Assembly (NCBI GenBank): GCA_943704525.1
Contig: CALSCQ010002890.1
Span: 1 to 59,828 of the forward strand
Length of the DNA stretch: 59,828 nucleotides
DNA from: Pigoraptor vietnamica
Lineage: Eukaryota > Opisthokonta > Filasterea
Direction of reading: 5' to 3'
A program made the position numbers and the translations under genes. Positions 1 to 11,558 of this stretch are shown here, one piece after another (positions within the stretch are counted from its first letter, which is position 1; each line of letters starts with the position of its first letter). The notes under the pieces were generated by a model. That model did not search any database, was not told the origin of the DNA, and worked only from the letters and a program-made list of their open reading frames with translations.

Positions 1-49
1 GGGGGGGGGGAACGTGTGTGTGTGTCCTCTTTTAACCACTGGCTCGCAG

Positions 50-580
50 GGGGGCCGGACCTGGCACACGCGTACGCAAGCGTAGTGCTGGCCATGTTCG
101 ACTACATGACCGACCTCGACCGCGTCGATATCGACGAGTCCCAGACGCGAACATTTGAGGTCGAAGGTGTGCATCACCGTGTGCCGCGGTTGTCATGCGC
201 GGCGACTAACCTCGCCCGCCGCAGGCCACGATCTCGAATCGCTGTTGTACAACTTCATGGATGAATTTCTTTACGTATTCTCGACCGAGTTTTTTGTGCC
301 GCGCGAGGTGCATGTGGACGACATCGACACGGACGCATTCCGCATCCGCGTGACGGGGTATGTGCTTTTTCGATCTCTGTGCTCGTGCCATGTGGGCGCC
401 TGTGTGCCGTCTTCCATCGCCTGGGCTAACCGCCATGCGCCACTCGACTGCAGGCGGGGAGAGGTTTTTGATCGCGCAAAGCACACGCAGGGCACCGAGG
501 TCAAGGCCATTACCTATTCTAACATGCAGATACACCAGAGCGAGTCGCGCGCCGACATCTATGTTATCGTCGACATATAA
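50..580 (+). CDS. ZBTB8OS: Archease (tRNA-ligase activating factor), 3' part
   Basis: Archease helps the RtcB-type tRNA ligase complex (RTCB, DDX1) recycle its guanylylated active site during tRNA splicing and XBP1-type mRNA splicing. Three exons are visible: 50-166, 225-357 and 454-580; the first opens with two bases of a split Trp codon, so at least one 5' exon lies left of the window. The protein runs through AMFDYMTDLD-like, HDLESLLYNFMDEFLYVFS, FFVPREV and GTEVKAITYSNMQ, ending ..VIVDI, which follows the family almost word for word as I remember human archease. The metal-binding Asp near the C-terminus (IVDI) is kept. Introns of 58 and 96 nt carry clear CTAAC branch sites. The stop lies 96 bp from the convergent COPS2 stop. 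Identity very likely; the N-terminus is missing from the window. Confidence 0.93.
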
Positions 581-676
581 ATCCACGTTCATAGGCAATT
601 CACTGCGCGTAACACGCGAGCCAGCGCGTGCAGTGTCCGCCGCTTGCCCCTCGCGCCCACACCACATTCCCGCCGC

Positions 677-2092
677 TCAAGCCGTGGCAGACATGCGGCC
701 GATGCACGTGGCGTTGAGCTGCCCCAGCTCCTTTGTCCACGCGGCCATCGCGCGGTACTTGGGCGCGTCGCTCGAGGCGGCGTCGAGGACGAGGAGGCCG
801 TTGACCTGGTCGATGCGGCCGCGCACGCTGTGGTCGAGGATGAGCGACACGAGCAGCGCCTGCACGTCGTCCGCGGGGATGTTGAGCTCGCGCGAGATGA
901 AGGGGATGCGGATGCGCGTGTAGGGCGCAATGAGCCGCAGCAGCACTTGCGTGCGAATGTTCTTGAGGAGGTCCTCGATGTAGTCGCGGATGAAGGGGTC
1001 GTCCATGATCGTGCTGCGGTTCTCGCGCAGGATCTTCTCAAACTCCCGGATGTCGTTGTGCTGGTACGCGCTCACGAGGTTCGTCATGGCGAGGATTTCG
1101 GGGTCGTTCTTGTACGGCTTGGCCTCCTGCGAGTCGAACGGGTTGATCTCCGACCGCATGAGCATGTTCGCAAGGACGAGGTACTTGAGGCACTGTATGC
1201 GCCGCGTGCTGCCGGACTCGTCGTAGTTCTTGAACGCCTCGAAAAAGTCCGTGTGTGCCGCCTCCCACTCGCCCTCGCCGAGGTGCATCTTCCCGCCGCA
1301 CTCGCGAATCACGCCCATGATGAGCGGGTGCGGAATCGCCGACTTGATGCGCAGCGACCGCTCGTACAGCGCCTTGAGCTTCTTGTTGTTCTTCTGCGCC
1401 GTGTACATCTGAATTTCGAGCGCGTAAATTTCGAGCAGCTGCGTGCCCTTCTTGAGGTCGTCCGAGCCGTCGTCCTGCTGGCACGACTGGTGCAGCTGCT
1501 TGAGGATGCGCGCGAGTCGCCCGTACTCCCCGCGGTCAAAGCACAGCTTGCCGAGCTTGAGGTTCGTCTTGAACCACAGGCGGTCGTTGCGCGCCTCCCG
1601 CAGCGCCTCGAGCGTCGTCTCGTAAAACTCCTGCAGGAGCTCCATCTGCTGCGACGTCGAAATGTAGTCGAGGATCGAGTTGATCGACTTTTCCGAGTAG
1701 TTGCGCGTGACGGCCGTCTTGATGTACGTGAGCAGCAGCTTGTACTTGGCCATCATGGCGGCGAAGGCGCCCGTGCGAAAGTGCAGCTTCACCATCTGCT
1801 TCAGCGCCTTGAAGCCCCACTCGCCCTTCTCCGTCTCGAGCGACAGCACGCGCTCAAACCCCTCGACGGCCTCCCGCGCGTCCGTGTCCTTCAGCGCCTT
1901 CGAGTTGTAATACCTGCCACAGGGTGCGTTACTCGGCTGTTACGGCCACGGCGCACACGGAAACGCGCCCGCACACCCGCACACCCACTGGTTCTCGAGG
2001 TCGACGTCCGGCTCGGAGCCCTCGTCGTCCTCGTACTCGAGGCCGTAGTCCTCCTCGCCTTCGTCCATCATAAAGTCCTCGTCGTCCGACAT
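677..2092 (-). CDS. COPS2: COP9 signalosome complex subunit 2 (CSN2/TRIP15)
   Basis: CSN2 is the PCI-domain subunit of the COP9 signalosome that contacts the cullin-RING ligase and positions NEDD8 for removal. Two exons, complement(677-1913, 1989-2092), give 446 aa, against 443 in human. The first exon encodes the acidic N-terminus ([19 protein letters not shown]). The 75-nt intron has donor GTGGGT and restores the family motif [10 protein letters not shown] across the junction. The rest is extremely conserved: [62 protein letters not shown] and the PCI winged-helix region with GRIDQVN near the C-terminus. The gene faces ZDHHC17 across a 451-bp divergent intergenic region. Confidence 0.97.
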
Positions 2093-2543
2093 TTTCTATT
2101 CGCACAGACGCGCGGTGGACGGCCTCCACGCAATGCCGCCGTGCGCAAACGCACACACTAGAAAAGGTCCGCACGCAAGGACGAGGGGGTGGCGAAGGGA
2201 CGAGGAAAAACGCGATTAACACGCAGTCGCCTGTGCCAAACAAATGGAACAGACCAGGCCCAGCTGTGACGGAGTACCCGGACACGGTCGGCGTTGAAGA
2301 TTGAAAGGACCCTCAAAATTTGCCTCTTTTTGGTGTCCATTCCAGTCCTCCGAGCCCTGAGGACGGGTGTCCGGGTCGCTACCAGCCTGAAACCGCACAT
2401 GTGGGCTGAGCTCAAACACGGATGCGCGCGCACACACAAGTCCGCGTCGCAGAACTGCCGCACACGCACGAGGGAGCCTCCACGTGTAAGCGACCCTTTT
2501 CCTCCCAGCGTGCGTGGGCTGTTGTCCGGGTGGCACTGCGACG
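2093..2543. other. Divergent intergenic region COPS2 / ZDHHC17
   Basis: These 451 bp separate two divergent start codons and must hold both promoters. I see no coding exon, repeat or clear TATA box. The stretch around 2296-2335 is less GC-rich than its surroundings and contains TTGAAGATTGAAAGG, a possible promoter core. Confidence 0.4.
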
Positions 2544-4909
2544 ATGGAGGCGCTGTCTGCGCAACCGACGGCGCCGCTGCCTATCGACCCATCGTCCTTC
2601 ACGATATTCCAGGCCGCACAGCGCGGGCTCCTCGACCGCGTGCGGTACCTGGTGGAGGTCGAGGGCGTCGATGTGAATCGACCGGATCACGAGGATGTGA
2701 CCGTGCTGCACTGGGCGGCCATCAACAACCGCGCGCCCGTGTGCCAGTGGGTGGACGTGCTGCATTCACACCACACTTGACGCACAATTGCACGCACTGG
2801 ACTCATCACACATACGCACTCGCCCCCCTCTGCTCGTCGCACGGGCTGATGCCGGTTGCTGGCAGGTTCCTCATTGAAAAGGGCGCCATTGTGGACCGCA
2901 TTGGCGGCGAACTGCGCGCGACCCCTCTGCAGTGGGCGGTGCGGCAGGGACACATGGAGACGGTCGCCTGTCTCTTGCGCGCGGGCGCAGATCCCTCCGT
3001 GCGGGACATCCAGGGGTACAACTCGCTGCATCTCGCTGTGCAGTTCAGCCACACGGCGGTCTCTGCATACCTCGTGGCCAAGGGCATGGACCCCGACACG
3101 CCCGATTCGGAGGGGCACACGGCGCTCATTTGGGCTGCGTGTCGCGTGTTTGCACCGGAAATGACCCGCATGCTGCTTCAGTTTCACGCATCACTGCGCG
3201 CGAAGGACGCCAGCGGAAGCACAGGTGCGTGCGCGCGGCTGCGCAAACAGGCGCTGTTGTGGTACAGTCTAATTGCCATTATCTTCGCAGCGTTGCACTG
3301 GGCCGCTTTTAGCAATAACCGCGCGTGCCTCGAGCTGCTGCTCGACACGGGCGGCGCTGCGCTGCTGGACATCCGAAACAACAAGGGACAGACGGCGGAG
3401 GACGTTGCCGTCGAGAGGGGCCACTCCGGCACTGCGGCGCGCCTTCGTGATGCGGCGCTCGAATCGGCGGCGAAGTCGCTGGCGGACCGTTTGCGATCGG
3501 ATCCGGTGCGTTGCACTTTTGTGCGAATGCCTTTGTCACGCAGGCATACTTTGTTGTCAAGTGCGCTGCTGTCGTGTCTTCTCACCTGGCGCACTATTGT
3601 CGCATGTAGGCGTTCCGCAACCGCGCCGTGTTCTACCTGCCGTACGTCGTCATGCCGCTGGTGGCCCTGGTGCTGGCCATCTTCACGTGGGAGGGGAGCG
3701 TGCCCCTCGTCTTCCTCGTCCTCTTTGTGTCGTCGCAGGTTGCCCGTCGCCTGTGGGTGGGGCACAACAACAAGGCGTCGGTCGCCATCTACACGGCGTC
3801 CAAGTTTTACATTATCCTCGCGTTTGCCACGGTCATTGTGCACGGTATGTCCGGTCGCCGGGCGCCTTCATGCCGGCGGGCGCCGGGGATGGCTGCTGTG
3901 CCGACTGTCACTGACTGTTTCGCCGCTGCTGTGCAGATGAGCCCGATCCGCTGTGGAATCTTCTCTTTGCCGCGACGGCAGCGTACCTTGTGTATGTGTT
4001 TTACCGGGTGAAGACTGCGAATCCGGGCTACATCCAGGCGACTGACGAGGAGAAGCGCGCGGTGAGTGGATTGCCTGCGAGTTTAGTGGTCGAGGGACAA
4101 AAGCGTGGGCGATTCTGGCTGTTCCGACATGACCGTTACTCGGACTGCCGCTCGATCTGACGTTTGCCATGGAATTGCGCAGATTATTGTGCGCGCGGGT
4201 GAAAATGGCGGCGCCGATTTGGACGCCACGCACTTCTGCAGCACGTGCCTGGTGGGTGCGCGCGTCCCTTTGCTCGCGGCGTTGTCTTGTGCCTGACACC
4301 GCGTGTGATTGCGGCAGATTATGCGGCCGGTCCGCTCGAAGCACTGCGGCGCGTGCAACAAGTGCGTCGCCAAGTTTGACCACCACTGCCCCTTTGTGGA
4401 CAACTGCATCGGGCAGTGGAACCACCGCGAGTTCGTCCTCTATCTCATCGCGCTGATGGTTGCGGGCGTCCTCTTCATCCACCTCTGCCTGCGATGTGAG
4501 TGCGCCTGGCGTTGAGTGCTGTTGGTCTTGCAGTGACACTGACTGTGCCCCGGCAGACATGGCCCGCAACTCGCCGCCGGGCGCGACCCTGCTGGACAAG
4601 ATCACGCTCTACGCGACGCACAACACAGTCATCTTTTGGTTGATGCTGTACACGGCGATGCAGTTGTCGTGGTCGTCCGGCCTCACGTGCATGCAGCTGT
4701 ACCAGGTCGCCGTCGCGCTCACGACAAATGAGCGGATGAACGCGTCTCGCTACGCGCACATCTCGGGTAACAAGGGCAGGAGCCCCTTCGATCGCGGCTG
4801 CCTGCGCAACCTCATCGACTTCTTCGTCGCGCCGCGGCGGGTCGACTGGACGCGCGCGTACGAGGCGACGCCGTCGGGCGACCGGCCACATGGACCCCGC
4901 ATTGTGTAA
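2544..4909 (+). CDS. ZDHHC17: Ankyrin-repeat DHHC palmitoyltransferase, HIP14 type
   Basis: A membrane S-acyltransferase of the HIP14/ZDHHC17 (yeast Akr1) type, expected in Golgi or endosomal membranes. Eight exons: 2544-2746, 2866-3224, 3291-3505, 3610-3844, 3937-4061, 4183-4251, 4318-4495, 4557-4909; 578 aa. About five ankyrin repeats fill residues 20-230 ([41 protein letters not shown]). Hydrophobic segments follow at about 265-330 and 350-375, then the Cys-rich catalytic core [16 protein letters not shown] plus DHHC, and two more membrane spans. The C-terminus keeps [13 protein letters not shown] and the [14 protein letters not shown] block of HIP14. The motif after DHHC is PFVDNC where most members have PWVxNC. 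Strong full-length match; the start is the first ATG of the frame after the intergenic gap. Confidence 0.95.
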
Positions 4910-4956
4910 CAGCGCAAACATACAAAATGTGCTGCATGTCTGGACAATTTCGCCCG

Positions 4957-4964
4957 TCACGTGA
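4957..4964. promoter_or_regulatory. CACGTG palindrome (TCACGTGA)
   Basis: A TCACGTGA palindrome lies between the ZDHHC17 stop and the TM7SF3-like start, about 145 bp upstream of the latter. It is the bHLH-zip E-box type that recurs upstream of several genes in this window. Its function is inferred from position only. Confidence 0.4.
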
Positions 4965-5108
4965 GGGAGAACCAAATTAGCACTGCGGACCTTCACACTC
5001 GGTGACACAACCGACGTCGCTCTCGGCACACTCCAAACCCAACCGTCTTCATGAACCGTGTCTGCGAACGACACGGCGCATACTCTGCGCTGATACGTCC
5101 TTGCAATT

Positions 5109-7505
5109 ATGGCGCCGCCGCGGGGGATACGCGTGCGATCCCCCCTTGCGCTCGCCCTGTGGTCGCTCTTCGCTGTTATCGCAGCCGCGTGGGGCGTCTC
5201 TGGCACCGCTGTCGTTGTCACCGGCGTGCCCCAGCTGGTGAGCGCGGGCCCGTATGCGCCCGCGTCCGTGCGGTTCGGTCCATCTGCGGGCGCCGCGTGG
5301 TCGTTGCTGACACTCCACGCGATGGACGCACCGATCGCGGCCAAAGCGGCGTACCCCACGGGCGAACTGGAGACGGCCGCTGGGCGCAGTGTCGGTTTCC
5401 TTGGGCTTGTGTCTGCGGGGGAGCAGATAGCGGCGACAATGAATGCGACGCGCGCGGCAAGCGTACTTGCCATGGGAGTGGAAGGCACTGCACTGGGTGG
5501 GTGACGCACGTCTCCCGTGGACGCAATGCTCGACGAACTCACACACTGCCCTCTCCTTTAGACCCTATTCCTGGAGGCTGCTGTACAACGTGCGACCGCG
5601 ACTTCGACCCCTCCGTTACTGTCACGTACAAGAATTCGATTGCCACCATCTCCTTTGGAAGCGCAAATGTTGGCTATGCGAATGGCACGACTCCGCCGCT
5701 GTGCAAACTCGACCGCCGCCTCGTGTACGACCTGTACGAATACGTCCTCGCCGACACGTCCCTCAGTGAGTCGGAACTGTACGGGGGAATCGCCAAAATG
5801 TCGATTGCGGCGGGCATGCGCGAGCACGGGAAGAAGGTGCGTCTCACGCGATCGGCATGATCCCCTCTGGGCCCCTGAGCACCGCCTCGTCGCATCCCTC
5901 ATGCCGCGCACTGCAGGTGCACTCCTTTGTCGGCACGGACGCCAAGCGCGCGGATGTACCCATCATCGTTGGGCGCGGCATTGTGTACAATGTGCTCGTG
6001 AAGGACACGGAGCGCGGGACCGAGTCTGCTTACGCGGGCGGGTTCACCTACGCGTGCGACTTGGACGACAAGTCGAGCTGTGGTCGTCTCGGTATGTCCC
6101 TAGCACTTGTGACCGCATGAACTTCTTGTGTGGCAGCTACTGTGACCGTCAGTTTGTGGTGCGGAAGCGGCATGGAAGCATACTCACGCTCACGCGCTTC
6201 GCTGCAGGGTCCACGACGACGCTGGCGCTTGCAGTCGTCGCGGGCGGAGTCGGCATCGTCCTCGTCTTTTTCGGCCACTGCCTCTTTCGATTCCGTGGGT
6301 GTCTGTTCTGGATGTGCGGGTTACTCAATGGGCCTCTTACGGTAGTCCTCTCTATTCGCAGAGATTTACCTGAGTGCCGTGGGCATATTTTCCATCGCAA
6401 TGTTCATCCTCGCCGGCAACACGGCCCTCAGCGACAAGTCGCTTGGCGGTGGGATAACGTGTCTGTGTTGCGTCGATCGGCAGAGGGGAAGCTGACTCTG
6501 ATTTCCGCCGTGGCTGCAGTGCGCGTCGGCGTGTCCGCGATCGTCGGCCTTGCGTGCGGACCCCTCCCGTTCCTGCTCTGGCACCTGGTCTCCCTCGCAC
6601 TCGCCCTCCTGTTCCCCGCGCTCTGCATCGGCTTCCTCATCATGTGCTTCATTTTCTCGTCCGCGCTCGGTGGGTTGTGCGGCAGCGCATGCAGTGAGAG
6701 GTGTTCTGCTGACCGTCAGCCTTTGTCACTGCAGGCGAGCTCAAGCTGTGGGAGAATGGCCTGAACTTCGGAATGACGTTCGCTGCTGGCGTGGCGCTGC
6801 CCGCGTGCTTTGTGGTCGCCTATCCTCGACTGGTGAGGCGAAGCGTGCAGTAACCCACATGTGCGAATGGCGTAGCTTTCGACGAAGAAGCAGCCTCTGC
6901 AGGATGCTTCGGCTGCCTTTCTTTGACCTTTCTTTTTCTTGCAGACGAGCATCATGTTTGGTGCGCTGTGCGGTGCATACGCGTTTATGGGAGGTGAGGA
7001 GCCGACCGAATGTCCAGGTAGCGTGTCGTTGGTGGTTGACGCCTGTTTCTCGCAGCCGTCAACTATTCGGTGCGCACGTCCTTCACGGACGTCGTCATGG
7101 CCGTCATCGACCGCGCCACTGTCAAGGAATATGCCGTCATCTACACCGGCATCCCTTACAACACAAACGGTGGGGCAGTACTTGGTGTCTCGGTATGTGC
7201 TGAACTCGCACTGACGCGTTTGTTTGGGCGCAGAGTACCTCATGCTTGCCTTCTGGCTTGTCCTCGCTTTCCTCGGCATGCTTGTCCAACACTACGTCAC
7301 TGCAAAGCACACGGTTATTCCTGCGGGACCATTGGCGCCCTTGCGTGTGCGCGCGACCCTGCGCGAGGGCGTGGCGCGCGCGCGCAGCTTGCGTCGCCTC
7401 AGTGTCGATGCGGAGCGCCGGCCTCTCCTCGCATCCGCGGGCGACGAGTCGGACATGGACGGGTACGAACACGGCCACCACATCAACTACTATGACGACG
7501 ACTGA
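5109..7505 (+). CDS. TM7SF3: TM7SF3-like seven-transmembrane protein
   Basis: A secretory-pathway multi-pass protein. Ten exons: 5109-5496, 5562-5836, 5917-6091, 6208-6294, 6362-6448, 6520-6669, 6735-6832, 6945-6993, 7056-7169, 7234-7505; 564 aa. A signal-anchor-like segment (ALALWSLFAVIAAAWGV) starts the protein, followed by a luminal region of roughly 300 aa with Cys pairs (GGCCTTC) and N-glycosylation sequons. The second half has at least six hydrophobic helices of the DUF4203 type. The block NEYLMLAFWLVLAFLGM and the acidic-dileucine-like tail ERRPLLAS correspond to the end of human TM7SF3 as I remember it. TM7SF3 is linked to stress and insulin secretion in animals; its biochemistry is poorly known. 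Family assignment is good for the C-terminal half, while the luminal half is divergent. Confidence 0.8.
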
Positions 7506-7584
7506 GCCCTGCTTGTTGCCCGGCCGCGGCGTGGTGGTGGGCGACAGAGGTGTCGCTCACGCGCGTGTTACAATGTCTGATTTC

Positions 7585-7594
7585 TGGCGGGAAA
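7585..7594 (-). promoter_or_regulatory. E2F-like site upstream of CHD1L
   Basis: TGGCGGGAAA (TTTCCCGCCA on the other strand) matches the E2F consensus and lies about 135 bp before the CHD1L start codon. Similar sites lie near POLD1 and ANAPC7/DSN1. Inferred from sequence and position only. Confidence 0.4.
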
Positions 7595-7597
7595 AAA

Positions 7598-7603
7598 ATT
7601 AAA
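7598..7603 (+). terminator. Candidate polyadenylation signal of TM7SF3-like
   Basis: ATTAAA lies 93 bp after the TM7SF3-like stop codon in a locally A-rich stretch. It is a common AATAAA variant. Weak evidence on its own. Confidence 0.35.
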
Positions 7604-7727
7604 GCGCGGTCATCATCATTCGTCCCACGCTTCCTAAGAAGTCAGCTGTTGAAAATCAACGGCCGACACCGCTTCAGGGCCATCCATCTGCTGTTCTTCG
7701 CTTCCATTTGCCGCATGCACCTGCAGC

Positions 7728-10700
7728 ATGGCCGAGGACAGGTGTGTGCGTTGTGCGCTACTCAGGCCACCATGGACGCACAATGTTTGTTTCAGCTAAC
7801 GATTTGCGTTCGTTCGCATCTGCCTTTCCTCACCAGAGATCTCGCGGCCGCGGGGCTCAGCGGGGTGGCCTTGCGTCCCTACCAGCGTGCGGGTGTGCAA
7901 TGGCTGTCGACTGTGGCTTCGACTGGGCGCGGGGGCATCCTCGCGGACGAAATGGGCCTTGGCAAGACAGTGCAGGTGTGCGCGTCCTGCGTCCCACTAA
8001 GCAAAGAGACGAAAGAACCGCTTTTCTGCTTTTCCAGGAGAACATACCACATCCTGTGCGTACGGAGCATCGAGGCGTGCTACACTGCGCTCTCATTCGC
8101 TCACTGGTCTACCCATGCAGACAATTGCGACGCTGGCCCTCGTTCATGGTGCCGCCGGTGCTGCGCCGCCGGGCCCTTCGCTTGTTGTTGTCCCACTGTC
8201 TCTGATGGGCAATTGGGACGCGGAGCTCGCCCGTTTCGCACCCAGACTTCGCAGACGTCGCTACACCGGCGATCGTGAATCGCGCGCAGAGATGCAGGAG
8301 GTGGGCCTCGGAGAGTGCTTCTTAGTATATGCATAAATCTGAACCGTTTTTGTGAATCGCGTGATGCAGGAGCTAGAGCGGCTGGCGAGCACGCGGCAGC
8401 TGGACGTTCTGCTGACGACGTACGAAATGTGCATCAAGGACGCCGCATTCTTCGTCGCGCAACGGTGCGCACCAACCTGGCCGATCGACTCGTTTATCTC
8501 GCGCCTTGTTTTTGTCGGTATCTGTGAGATAGGCCTCGTTGGTTGTGACCCTGTCTCTCCCCCCCCCCCCCCCCCCTCCGCAGGTGGGCCTGTCTCGTTG
8601 TGGACGAAGGGCACCGGCTGAAAAATGCGGACGCCCAGCTGTATGCGACGCTCAGGGCGCTGTCCACGCGTGCGCGCATCCTGCTCACTGGGACGCCCGT
8701 GCAGAACAACCTCGGCGAACTGTACGCGCTCCTGAGGTGCGCTTGACCCTTCGCTCACTCTCCAGCACTTGATGGCCCTCACACCCGCATCGCCGCAGCT
8801 TTGTGGCACCGTCCGATTTCCCCTCGGCGGGTGCGGCAGACTTTGTGGCGCGCAACGCCGACGTCGAGGAAGACGCGGCCAAAGCGGCGGCGCTGCATGC
8901 GGCACTGCGCCCCTTCCTCCTGCGCCGGACCAAGGGCGACGTGGCTGCCGACCTCCCCCCGAAGGAGGAGGTCTGTGGTTGTCGTTGCTTAGGCCTGTAA
9001 TTACTCACCGCTCCGGCCTCATCCCTACATGTTGATGCCTGTGTGCGCGCCGTGGCGTGTTGTGCGCCTACGTTTGTCTGAGCTTTTGCTCTTCGCATGC
9101 ATAGCTGTACATCTCTGTCTACTCGCGTCTGCTCACTGGGCGAGTCCGACCTGCAGGTGGTGCTGTACACCGGACTGACGGCGGTGCAGTTGCGCCTCTA
9201 CCGGGCGCTGCTTGCGCGCGACATTGAGGCGCTCGCGGGCGATTCCAAGGCTCGGCTGTCCAATCTCCTCGTGCAGCTCAGGAAGTGAGCACCACACAGA
9301 GTGCCCTGTGCGCACGTGGGCACGTGACTGACCTTGTGCTCCACAGGTGCGTGAACCACCCCTACCTTTTCGAGGGCATTGAACCGGAGCCCTTCGCCGA
9401 GGGAGAGCACCTGGTGGTGGGTGGATAGGGCTGAGATCAGGCATTGAGATCGGGCGCTGCGAGTAGCCTGCGTAACTCCTTCCTTTCAGCTGCATTATTC
9501 TTAGACTAAGCCTACTTTTGTTCCCGTAAGAACCGCTCTTCTTGAGGCGCCAGCTGACGATCGGCTATCTTTGCGCTGCAGGAAGCTTCCGCCAAGCTCG
9601 CTCTCCTCGACCGCCTGCTCGTGCGGCTGCGAGCGCAGGGGCACCGCGTGCTCCTGTTCTCGCAGATGGCGCGCATGCTGGACATTCTGCAGGACTACGC
9701 GTCTTTCCGCGGCTTTGCCTTTGAGCGGCTCGACGGCTCCGTGCGCGGCGACGAGCGCGACGCGGCCGTCCGCTCCTTCCAGGGCGCCGATGGGGCCGCC
9801 GACGACGCGCCGTGGCTGTTCCTGCTGAGCACGCGCGCGGGCGGCCTGGGGCTCAATCTGACATCGGCCGACACGGTCATCTTCTACGACAGCGACTTCA
9901 ACCCGCAGAGCGACTTGCAGGCGGCCGCGCGCGCGCATCGCATTGGGCAAGACCGCCCCGTGAAGGTGCTGCGCCTGGTGACGAGGGACACGGTCGACGA
10001 GGTCGTGGTGGCGCGCGCGCGTAGAAAGCTCCGACTGACGCGCGCCGTGATTGCGCGGGGCCAGTTTGCCGGCGGTGCGGTACCCCAGGGCGACGCCGAT
10101 CCCGAGGCGGACGAACTGCGCGTCATTCTGCGCCATGGCATCGAGCGAATCCTGCGCATGGCAGAGGGCGGCGACGGCGGGGATGGCGCGCCTGCGGCCG
10201 AGGCCCTCGACCGTCTTGTGGGCCGCACAGTGGACGGGCGGTGGGTCATCGAGGCTGCTGCGCAACCCGGCGCCGCTGGAATCCAGGAGGGAGCGGAAGA
10301 GGAAGAGGCCGGCGGTGAGGACGACGGCGAACGTGCACGCGCGGACATCGCCGCGGCTGACGCGCTGATTGCGAGCGAGCGTGCACGTCGGGGGGCGGAA
10401 GCGGGCGTCGTGCGGCCACGTAGGGAAATCACTCCCGAAGAGCGGCAACGGAGAGCGGAAATGGCGCGCAAGCGGAAGTTGGAGCGTGATGCGGCGGAGC
10501 AGCGACGTGAGGAGGCACGCCTACGGAAGCGCCGGAAGCTGTGGTCGGACAGCGGGTATGTGTCCACGAGTGTCGAGGGCGAGGGCGAGGGCTCATCAGC
10601 AGACGCCAGCGAAGAGGACGAGGACGGCCTGGGTGCGCTCCACGCGGACGTCGAGGAGGGCGCGCCGCTCGAGCACCGCGTTGGCAACGTCGCCCTCGCG

Positions 10701-11558
10701 CGGGGTCCTCGGGGCACGACCACCATCATCGCAGTGCCCGTCGATGACTCTGGCCGCTGGGGCCGCGGCGGTTTGTTTGGCGCGCTGTCGTCTGTATCAC
10801 AGCGGCCGCGCGAGCACTACGAGCTGGCCGGGAAAATGGGCGACCTCGCACTCGGCGACGCACACCTTGTCGACGTCCAGGGTCGGACGGGCGCGGACGG
10901 TCCGCTCCTCGTGTGTCTGCTTGTGGTCCAGGGGCGCGACGCACACAGCCGCTTGGCGCCCATTGATCCCGTGGCTGTCGACGCCGCCCTGGCCAAGCTC
11001 GGCACCGTGGCGCGGCGTCTCGGGGCAAGCGTCCACGTGCCGCGCATCGGCCACGGGGATCCGTCCTTCAGCTACTACCGATGCGAGCGCCTGCTGCGCA
11101 AGCACCTCTGCGCGCAGGGCGTGCACACGTCCGTGTATTACTACCGTGCCAACCAGCCGCCCGCGCAGCCGCCGTCAGCCACCCCCTCTTCCCCACCGGC
11201 GGGACCTGGACCGGCCATGGACGATGACGACGACGGCGCGGGACTGTCGAATGCCGCGGGCCCATCAGGTGCGAGCGCGCCCTCGCCCTTCGAGGGCGTG
11301 GTGCTGTGCTTCTACAAGGTGGCCGCCGCAGAGGCAAAGGCACTCGCGCGGTTGGTCGGGGCGTTCGGTGGACGCGCGGCGGGACGGCTGGCGCCCGACA
11401 CGACGCACGTGGTGTGCGGGGATGAAGTGGATGCGAGCGACGATGCCGTGCAGCGATTCAAGGCGGGGCAGCCGGGCATCTGCCTCGTGGGTGTCGAGTG
11501 GCTGCGTCGCTGCGTCGCGCGCGCGCGGCTGCTCGACACGGCCGCGTATGCGCTGTGA
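7728..11558 (+). CDS. CHD1L: SNF2-macro chromatin remodeller ALC1/CHD1L with added BRCT domain
   Basis: ALC1 is a Snf2-family remodeller recruited by poly(ADP-ribose) at DNA damage. Exons: 7728-7741, 7837-7975, 8121-8300, 8370-8464, 8584-8736, 8799-8970, 9157-9284, 9347-9413, 9582-11558; 974 aa. The ATPase shows DEMGLGKT (about residue 42), a DEGH box (human DEAH) near 150, LLTGTP, and in lobe 2 [23 protein letters not shown] and [12 protein letters not shown] charged linker and the macro domain follow ([33 protein letters not shown]), as in human CHD1L. After an acidic spacer, roughly the last 95 residues form a BRCT domain ([29 protein letters not shown]), which human CHD1L lacks. The tiny first exon, with only four codons plus two bases, is the least certain part. 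Confidence 0.93.
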